Shown here one piece after another: positions 57,866-64,000 of a stretch of 64,000 bases of DNA (positions within the stretch are counted from its first letter, which is position 1; each line of letters starts with the position of its first letter). The stretch is from assembly GCA_022695795.1 (NCBI GenBank), contig MU404131.1, positions 144,398-208,397 on the forward strand, given 5' to 3'. The position numbers were made by a program, and so were the translations under genes. A model generated the notes under the pieces. The model saw only the letters and a program-made list of their open reading frames with translations, did not search any database and was not told the DNA's origin. The DNA comes from Biscogniauxia marginata (lineage: Eukaryota; Ascomycota; Sordariomycetes; Xylariales; Xylariaceae).

Positions 57866-59506
57866 CTAGAGTCTATAGCGGAAGCCAAAAGTCTTCCAAT
57901 CCGTCACGTCCTCGTAGTCCTCAGGCCGGAGCTGGACCTCACCCACCGCCTCCGCGACCCTTCGACGATCCCCCACGTCCGCGACCTTGCCCGCGTCGCC
58001 GACGGCGCCACTCGCCCCGGCGCTACCCTCTATTCCTTCCTCGCGTTGCCTTCTCCGATTCGTGCGCAGCAGATAGGTTCGCAGCACCGCGACGAGCGCG
58101 ACTACCAGCGCGTAGCATACCATGATGGCGCGGAAGGCAGTGCCGTAGGTCGGGGCCTCGGCGTCGAGGAACAGCTGCGGGCCGGCGATGTTTCCCGCAC
58201 AGTAGGCGACAAACAGCAACGCCGTCATGGTCATCTTCTTGGTGACGCCGCGGTAGTTGGACTGCACGAGGGAGAGCAGCAGCGGGAGCGCGGCCGGGCC
58301 CGTCGACAGCAGGAAGTAGCCCAGCAGCGAGGCGCCGTGGGGAATAGAGGTGCGCTCCCCGATGAGGGCGGCACCAGTGACGGGGCAGAGCACGACGAGC
58401 GCGACGAGCGCGCAGTTTAGCGAGCGGAAGCGGCCCGCAAGCCAGCCAGTGCCGGAAATGGCCGCTGCGGTGATGAGAGAGTAGGGTATGTTGATCAGGG
58501 TTGACTGCAGCGACGTGAAACCGAACGATTTGATGACTAGGTTAGCGAAGTTCTGGGTGCCACCGTTGGGGATCTGGCACAACAGCGCGATACTCCAGAT
58601 GAGCCAGGTCTTGGGGTCGCGGAGGCACTCGAGTGCTTGCTCCCACCTCCACGTGGTCTTCTCCGTGCGGCCAGTGCCGGCAATGACGACGCGGTCACCG
58701 GCAAACTGTCGGTCCTCGGGGGACAAGAACGCGGCGCCTGAGATGGTGTCGGGTAGCAGGAAGAACAAGGCGAAGCCCATCAGGAAAGTGAGCACGCCGA
58801 GGACGATGAACATCCACCGCCAGGGGCGCACGTGGTCATCGATATGGCCGAGGCCGTAGGCTAGCAGCGATGACACGATGCCGCCGACCGAGTTCCCCGC
58901 AAACCAGATGCCGGTGCGGGTAGGGATCTCGTCGCGCGTGTACCATGTCGACGTGATGAACATGAGCGCAGGCGAGGTGGTAGCCTCGGCGACGCCCAGG
59001 AGGAAGCGCACGGCGACGAGGCCGCCGAAGCTCGAGCACGCGGCCGTCAGGGCGACCACGGCACCCCAGAAGAAGGTGTTGGTGGCGACGTACTTGGCGA
59101 TGGGTAGTCGCGCAATGAGCAGCGTTGTTGGGTACGTCCAGAACAGGTACCCGAAGTAAAAGACGCTGGAGACCCAGGAGTAGTTCGACCCGACGAGGTG
59201 GTTGTCCTCTCGCAGGCCGAACACGGCTGCGCTGGAAAGGATCGTCTTGTCCATGAAGTTGAACATGTAGACGGTGAAGAGCAGTGGCATTATACGCCGG
59301 TCGATCTGGCGCACGATGCGACGGGCTCTCGCTTCGTCAACAACCCCGTGCTGATGATGATCGTGATCGCGGGGGTTGGCACCCTCCGTGGTAGCTGTAG
59401 CTGTAGCCGTGGCTGAAGCCATGTCGAGCCGTGGTTGAGTATAATTCGGCACGGGTTGGTCAGTGAGGAGAGGCTGTCTCTCTGTGTGCTGGAGAGACGC
59501 CGACAT
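57866..59506 (-). CDS. MFS transporter, Dal5/Tna1-like anion:cation symporter family
   Basis: Plasma-membrane proton symporter of the allantoate permease family; relatives carry organic anions such as allantoate, nicotinate or other carboxylates. Single exon from the first ATG at 59506, 546 residues (the open frame extends upstream only through a TTG). N-terminal hydrophilic tail of about 65 residues, then RRIMPLLFTVYMFNFMDKTILSSAA, the hallmark first helix of this family with Asp. WTYPTTLLIARLPIAKY follows as the helix 2-3 loop, then ATTSPALMFITSTWYTRDE. Twelve hydrophobic segments can be counted roughly. The central loop carries GTGRTEKTTWRWEQALECLRDPKTW. The C-terminal segment RPEDYEDVTDWKTFGFRY is a usual tail. 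High GC and an intact frame. Substrate unknown. Confidence 0.9.
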   Translation of the reverse strand: MSASLQHTERQPLLTDQPVPNYTQPRLDMASATATATATTEGANPRDHDHHQHGVVDEARARRIVRQIDRRIMPLLFTVYMFNFMDKTILSSAAVFGLREDNHLVGSNYSWVSSVFYFGYLFWTYPTTLLIARLPIAKYVATNTFFWGAVVALTAACSSFGGLVAVRFLLGVAEATTSPALMFITSTWYTRDEIPTRTGIWFAGNSVGGIVSSLLAYGLGHIDDHVRPWRWMFIVLGVLTFLMGFALFFLLPDTISGAAFLSPEDRQFAGDRVVIAGTGRTEKTTWRWEQALECLRDPKTWLIWSIALLCQIPNGGTQNFANLVIKSFGFTSLQSTLINIPYSLITAAAISGTGWLAGRFRSLNCALVALVVLCPVTGAALIGERTSIPHGASLLGYFLLSTGPAALPLLLSLVQSNYRGVTKKMTMTALLFVAYCAGNIAGPQLFLDAEAPTYGTAFRAIMVCYALVVALVAVLRTYLLRTNRRRQREEGIEGSAGASGAVGDAGKVADVGDRRRVAEAVGEVQLRPEDYEDVTDWKTFGFRYRL

Positions 59507-60237
59507 GATATCTCTCTTCACGCTATGCCAAGACTGCGGGAGCTGTCCGATGTATATTTGCCCCGAGCGTGTTGATAAGGGCAAGAGGGTGAGCCGATCT
59601 GCAAGGCTTGTCCGCGGTGGATCCGTATCTATAGCGAATCAGCGCCGCGGTGATCCCGGTCTGTCGGCTACATGCGACCAAGTGCAATTCTCTCCAGGCA
59701 ATGGACGATATACATTTGGAGTTTCTTTCTCTGTCTCCCTTTTTTGTTATTCACGTCTTCTAGTCCTAGGTCAATCGGAATTCAAGCTTATTGTAAAGAT
59801 GGAATGTCGATTCAAACTATTAATACTCTGATGTTTTAGCTTTTCCACTGGATGACATCGCCGGAAGAGGGCATCGTTATCCTTTCAAGCCCTGGCAGAA
59901 AGTAAGCATTCCGGTGGGTAGTAGCTAGAACTGAGATCCTAAATAAAGTATTGTGCCTCTGATGAGTTATTCAAAACTTTTCGCTATAACTTATGCCATC
60001 AAATCCCGAAGAGCCCCATACTCCCCGCATGATAAAGCATTAATCCCTACTACCTATGGGCAATAACTTACTGTTGAAAGAGAGTGTATTTTCCCCAATG
60101 AGATAAGACAAGTATGTTGTCATTGCCAGGCTAGGGTACATACCTACCCAACGTAGCCGTGAGAACATATCCAAGGTTTGCGTATACACCAAGCCCCCTC
60201 CCTCTAGCCAAAGGGGAACTTTATTTATTTATTACCA
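59507..60237. other. Intergenic between two minus-strand genes
   Basis: Promoter side of the MFS gene and 3' flank of the GT90 gene. It includes a TTTATTTATTTATTACC stretch at 60220-60236 next to the GT90 stop. A 122-codon plus-strand frame (59463-59831) lies mostly antisense to the transporter leader and shows no features. Confidence 0.45.
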
Positions 60238-62082
60238 TTACCCAGTCAAATCGCCTACGAACGCCAACCGGTCTCGTTTCGGATCCATAACCCTCGCATA
60301 TTCCAAGAGCAACCTCCAGACGTAGAGCTTCATGTCCTCCCTTCGCATGACCTTCTCGGCCCAGTCCCTGCCCTCCTCCGCGATGTGTTGCGCGACGATG
60401 TCGTGGCTGTCCGTGAAGTACTCCAGCACGGCGTAGATGTCTGTGAAGGTATTGTCGAGTGGCACGAAGTGCACCCAAGGGATCAGCCGGTAGTCGTGCC
60501 ATTCCGTGTATATTGTCGCTTTGAGGGGCAAGCTGGTACTCCTCATGAAACCACGAAACCTTGCACTATAGGAATTGCCATCGACGTCTGGTAAGAACTT
60601 GTAATTGTACTGTTCTTTCATCGGAATCGGATTCACAAGCTTCATGTACGGACTTGTGTATGCACAGGTTCCTCCTGGTTCGCTGGGAAAACAGTTAAGC
60701 TCGACAAAGCCGACATCGCTGAATGTGCTCAGCCACTCCCCCAGTTTTCCTTCGTGATGAGCCTGAACCTTGTACGTATCGATGTGGTTTAAGTTGAAAC
60801 TAGGCCCAGCGTCGTAACCCGCTTCTTCTAGGGCGACTGTGGTTGCGTTCATCATCTGGACGAACCGGTGACGTTGGAAACGCCACCAGTTTTCGGCAGT
60901 GTTACGGCCGCCGCTCGCAACACCGCGCCATATGAGGCCGTTCTTCTTCTCCGACCAAGCACCGCCGTGTGAGTTTCCGCCACTAAAAAGATCATAGTCG
61001 TCGAGTAGCATGCCACCGGGGATAACTATGTCGTTATTTCCCGGAAGCTTGCAGCCGCCGAACATGGGATATAAATCATGCGTCGTTGCCATACTGACGC
61101 TTTCGATGAAGGTACCATGCATACCACGGATATGAGGCTGCAGGCAGGGGTCGGCAGCGGCTGTGAAGTTCCGCACAAACCCTCCCGAAGTGAATGGCAT
61201 TCGCCCTGTCGGATATAGCGAATCAATCGGAGTATCAAACCTCGGCAGGCTCGAAATATTGCGCCCCGGCGTATCTGGAGGACAGGTAACTCGGTAATGA
61301 TCCCAATACTTGTGGGCTTCGCCTCCGCTCCACCCGGGATCATAGGCCGGGCTGTCGTCATCTTCATCGTAGCCGGTATACTGGGTTATGGCCTCGTCGG
61401 GCTGGAACAACTCTCTCAATTGTTGTTCCTGGGCCACGTATTCGTTCATCTTCTCCCATGGGACCAGAACCCTCGTCTCATCCATAATGTTGAGGACCAT
61501 ATCCAGATCCGGCAGATGCGGCATCATCTCTTGGACTAGCTCGGTCCATCGTTGCACCCATGGTTGCCGATGTTCAATGTCATCCGTCTCAAACCAGGCT
61601 TTCCCCCCGCGGACGTGAATATACTGCAATTGACCCCGGATCATTCGCCGCAGCTGGTAGGGATCGAAGGCCCAAAAGGGATTGATGTCATGATAGATGC
61701 GATCAAAGAAATCCTCAACGATAACCGCATTATTCTCTTGCGCGACAAGGAACCACGTATCGAAACCTGGAGGAGGGTGGCGTCCTCGACGGTCACGATA
61801 CCGATTTGCAGCTTGTTCAAGAGTCAGCGATTGCTTCCCGAGCAACCTCTTGAATTCAAAGTGTGCATCTCGAACCAATCTAGTGATTGGATGGTTTTCG
61901 AGGGCGGGCGGCGACAGCTTGGTTGGCCCCTTAGGCTGGAAAACGTCTGGATAAGTGTCTCCGCGGCGAGCGAGAAGGACGAAGTAGATGAGAATAATAG
62001 AAAGAGTAACGGAGGCGAGGTACCGCAATCGCCTCTCGCGAACTGCTTTCACGAACAGACTTTTGCATAGTTGGAGCGTCAT
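60238..62082 (-). CDS. Glycosyltransferase family 90 (CAP10-like), type II membrane protein
   Basis: Golgi-type glycosyltransferase. CAP10/GT90 proteins transfer xylose or related sugars in fungal wall or capsule glycan synthesis. Single exon from ATG 62082, 614 residues. A single membrane anchor at about 21-38 (YLASVTLSIILIYFVLLA) follows a basic cytoplasmic N-terminus (VRERRLRY). The CAP10 catalytic region reads PGGMLLDDYDLFSGGN (about 355-370), NGLIWRGVASGGRNTAENWW (about 381-400), then SYSARFRGFMRSTSLPLKA and EWHDYRLIPWVHFVPL with the conserved acidic/basic residues of the family. Complete at both ends. It is the last gene before the telomere, about 1.8 kb from the array. A ten-G run lies just upstream (62106-62117). 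Confidence 0.9.
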   Translation of the reverse strand: MTLQLCKSLFVKAVRERRLRYLASVTLSIILIYFVLLARRGDTYPDVFQPKGPTKLSPPALENHPITRLVRDAHFEFKRLLGKQSLTLEQAANRYRDRRGRHPPPGFDTWFLVAQENNAVIVEDFFDRIYHDINPFWAFDPYQLRRMIRGQLQYIHVRGGKAWFETDDIEHRQPWVQRWTELVQEMMPHLPDLDMVLNIMDETRVLVPWEKMNEYVAQEQQLRELFQPDEAITQYTGYDEDDDSPAYDPGWSGGEAHKYWDHYRVTCPPDTPGRNISSLPRFDTPIDSLYPTGRMPFTSGGFVRNFTAAADPCLQPHIRGMHGTFIESVSMATTHDLYPMFGGCKLPGNNDIVIPGGMLLDDYDLFSGGNSHGGAWSEKKNGLIWRGVASGGRNTAENWWRFQRHRFVQMMNATTVALEEAGYDAGPSFNLNHIDTYKVQAHHEGKLGEWLSTFSDVGFVELNCFPSEPGGTCAYTSPYMKLVNPIPMKEQYNYKFLPDVDGNSYSARFRGFMRSTSLPLKATIYTEWHDYRLIPWVHFVPLDNTFTDIYAVLEYFTDSHDIVAQHIAEEGRDWAEKVMRREDMKLYVWRLLLEYARVMDPKRDRLAFVGDLTG

Positions 62083-62913
62083 TCTCGACAGAAGTGCGAA
62101 TTTTCAGGGGGGGGGGGCGAGAAACATGGCCGTCTGAATTGTGGTTAATTAGATTATCCAAGCGCATTCACTCAACGAACTCATTTTGAGTAGCGGTGGG
62201 CAACTGTCACAATTAACATTGATGGAAGAGGAAGAGAGAAAGAAAAGAAGAAGGTGAGCTCAAGATGACGTACAAAAGCAGGTTGAGGTATATGATGAAA
62301 GTCGTAGACTCCTTGGCACATCAGAGGGGGCGCAATATAAGCTAAGGCAAGATAAGGAGGCAATTAACCACGCAAACAAATTCGAGGAGTGGTGAATTCG
62401 ATGAATACCAGGTAATACGTACCTTTTCAGCTATCAACCTACATGATTTAATTTCTTTCGTGCAGTGCACGTTGGAATGATTGGATTATGCTTGTGTTGT
62501 TACATTTATTTGTACGGCGAGTGCTCCCCCGCAGCATCACCAAACTTGGACTATACTCCGTCCATTTTCCTACACACGATTGGCTGAATGATACGAAATC
62601 CTACATGAATAGCCATCATAAGCACTAATAAAAAGGAGGAGCCGCTATATCCGTGAAGTTGTTAGTGGTCTTTAACCAAGATTAAGATGTCACTAGCACG
62701 TATTAGTGGAAAGAAGCGTATATATCTCCTTTTAAGCCATTTAAAAAACCTAACCCCTTCTAATATTACAGCTTAAAATATATAACTCCACTTTATAACT
62801 TTTTAATTTAAATAAATAATTAGTTTTAATAATTTTAAATACTTATTATTATAAAACGATAATATAATATTAATAATAAATATTTTTATTAATATTTTTT
62901 CTTTTTAAAAATA
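62083..62913. other. Upstream region of GT90 and start of AT-rich subtelomere
   Basis: Ordinary composition to about 62740, then AT-rich. Holds the GT90 promoter; the frames at 62181-62363 and 61931-62167 are shadows. No other feature. Confidence 0.45.
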
Positions 62914-63220
62914 TGTAATAAACCTTTTTATATGTTTTTAATTAATTAACTTTATAAGTAAATATGTACTAGGTTTTCTTAATTTAAAAGATTTCAAGGT
63001 ATTTTCATTATAATATTAAAAAGTAATTATAGTTTAAAATTAATAATTAAATATATAAGAAATATCGTTTTTTTATACTTATTTATATATATTTATATAT
63101 ATTTATATTACGTAATAATAAGTTACTTTCCCTTTTAAGATTTATATTTAATGTAAAAACAAGAATAATAAGAATAATACCCTTGTCATTTAATTATTTA
63201 CCTTAGTTAATTTGTAATAA
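62914..63220. repeat. Deleted, RIP-mutated gypsy LTR near the telomere
   Basis: Starts TGTAATAAACCTTTTTATATG and follows the LTR family, including the conserved TACTAGGTTTTCTTAATTT segment (62967-62985). It skips about 60 bases present in other copies, then continues with TTTCAAGGTATTTTC. The end is placed at a degenerate TTGTAATA (63213-63220) by analogy. Flanks AAATA (left) and AAAAT (right) are close but not identical, so the target duplication is doubtful. Confidence 0.6.
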
Positions 63221-63904
63221 AAATAATTAATTTATAATTAAAGTTTTTATTTTTATAATATCTTGTTTTTAAAAAACTTTAACTTAAATAATATTAATAT
63301 AAATTAAATTTAAGTATTTAAATATTTATTTCTTTTAAAAAGGAATAATTTTAATATAAATAAACGTAATATAATATTAAATAACGTTATTAAATATAAC
63401 ATTAAAATGGTTTAAAATAATTAAGTAACTTTAATAAAAGTTAATATATTAATATTTAACATATTTTAAAATGTAAAAATATGAAATATAATATTTATAT
63501 ATTATTTTATTTATTAAATTAAAATCGTTAAACTAAATATCTAGTAATAATTATTTAAAATTAAAATAATAAAAGCTTAATTATATAAAAAAAAACGTGT
63601 TTTACTTTATATAATTATAAAGTTATTATTAAAAAGAAAGTTTTAAAAATATATTTAATTATTAAAATTTATATTTTTAAGTTATATAATAATTAAAAAA
63701 AAAAGAAAAATATTAATAATATCTTTTTTAATATTTAATTATTAATTTCGAAAAACTATAATTATAATATATTTAATAAAAATAATAATATTATTTTAAT
63801 ATAAAAAAAATTAAATTTATTAATTTAATTAAAAATATTAATAAACTTTTAAATAATAATAATATTTAATATATATTTATATATTAATAAATATAAACTA
63901 AAAG
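63221..63904. other. AT-rich subtelomeric sequence, no gene
   Basis: Continuous A/T-rich sequence without frames or recognisable repeat ends up to the telomere array. No telomere-linked helicase gene, often seen at fungal chromosome ends, is present in this window. Confidence 0.5.
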
Positions 63905-64000
63905 CTAGGGTTAGGGTTAGGGTTAGGGTTAGGGTTAGGGTTAGGGTTAGGGTTAGGGTTAGGGTTAGGGTTAGGGTTAGGGTTAGGGTTAGGGTTAGGG
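63905..64000 (+). repeat. Telomere repeat array (TTAGGG)15 with one CTAGGG unit
   Basis: One CTAGGG unit at 63905-63910 followed by 15 perfect TTAGGG units to the window edge. The G-rich strand reads 5'->3' to the right, the orientation expected at a right-hand chromosome end. Array length is limited by the window. Confidence 0.97.

Noticed and set aside
58046..58420. 124-codon plus-strand ORF over the MFS gene
   Set aside because: Antisense shadow of the intact transporter frame, low complexity, no motif.

Overview
This is a chromosome end of a filamentous ascomycete (Pezizomycotina). The last 96 bases are a (TTAGGG)n array running 5'->3' to the right edge, so position 64000 is at or next to the chromosome terminus. 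Short fungal introns (about 55-110 bases, GTAAGT-type donors), typical fungal families (AA8 cytochrome, DUF1996, CAP10/GT90, Dal5-like MFS, Nha1-type antiporter) and two sharply different base compositions support this. Very AT-rich blocks made of mutated repeats alternate with gene islands of ordinary composition. The repeat copies are full of C-to-T/G-to-A transitions, as expected from repeat-induced point mutation (RIP). I cannot name the genus.

Layout. 1-11.5 kb: AT-rich repeats, namely TA-flanked inverted-repeat elements, foldback MITEs and a complete Ty3/gypsy-type LTR retrotransposon (3790-11250, target duplication ATAAA). 11.5-15.7 kb: a small island with one intact six-exon Na+/H+ antiporter gene. 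15.7-32.6 kb: a second repeat block. It holds an 11-kb composite gypsy insertion (17274-28235, duplication TCATA) sitting inside a foldback MITE, a second copy of the large TA-flanked element with an assembly gap (31232-31330) next to a 17-bp tandem array, and a solo LTR (31833-32272, duplication TATAT). 32.6-56.3 kb: the main gene island. It starts with two dead genes next to the repeat block (an unknown gene with four stops; a multicopper oxidase remnant). Then come a C2H2 zinc-finger protein, a convergent haloacid-dehalogenase/DJ-1 pair, a multi-pass membrane protein with a hydrolase-like second half, a GH29 alpha-L-fucosidase with a disrupted 5' end, a DUF1996 secreted protein and a stand-alone AA8 haem protein. 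56.3-57.6 kb: a small Fot1/pogo-like element. 57.8-62.1 kb: an MFS transporter and a GT90 glycosyltransferase, both on the minus strand. 62.7-63.9 kb: AT-rich subtelomere with an LTR remnant, then the telomere.

How it fits together. Several island genes act on carbohydrates or at the cell surface (fucosidase, AA8 cytochrome, DUF1996, GT90, transporter), a common kind of subtelomeric accessory content. They show no shared promoter or cluster logic that I can see. The gypsy copies carry a converging extra gene between pol and the 3' LTR. Its least damaged copies read as a six-cysteine, Zn2Cys6-like cluster followed by a basic/coiled-coil region, with most cysteine codons turned to tyrosine. This is the least ordinary content of the window. 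All splice joins were built by eye from frame and consensus and have no transcript support.
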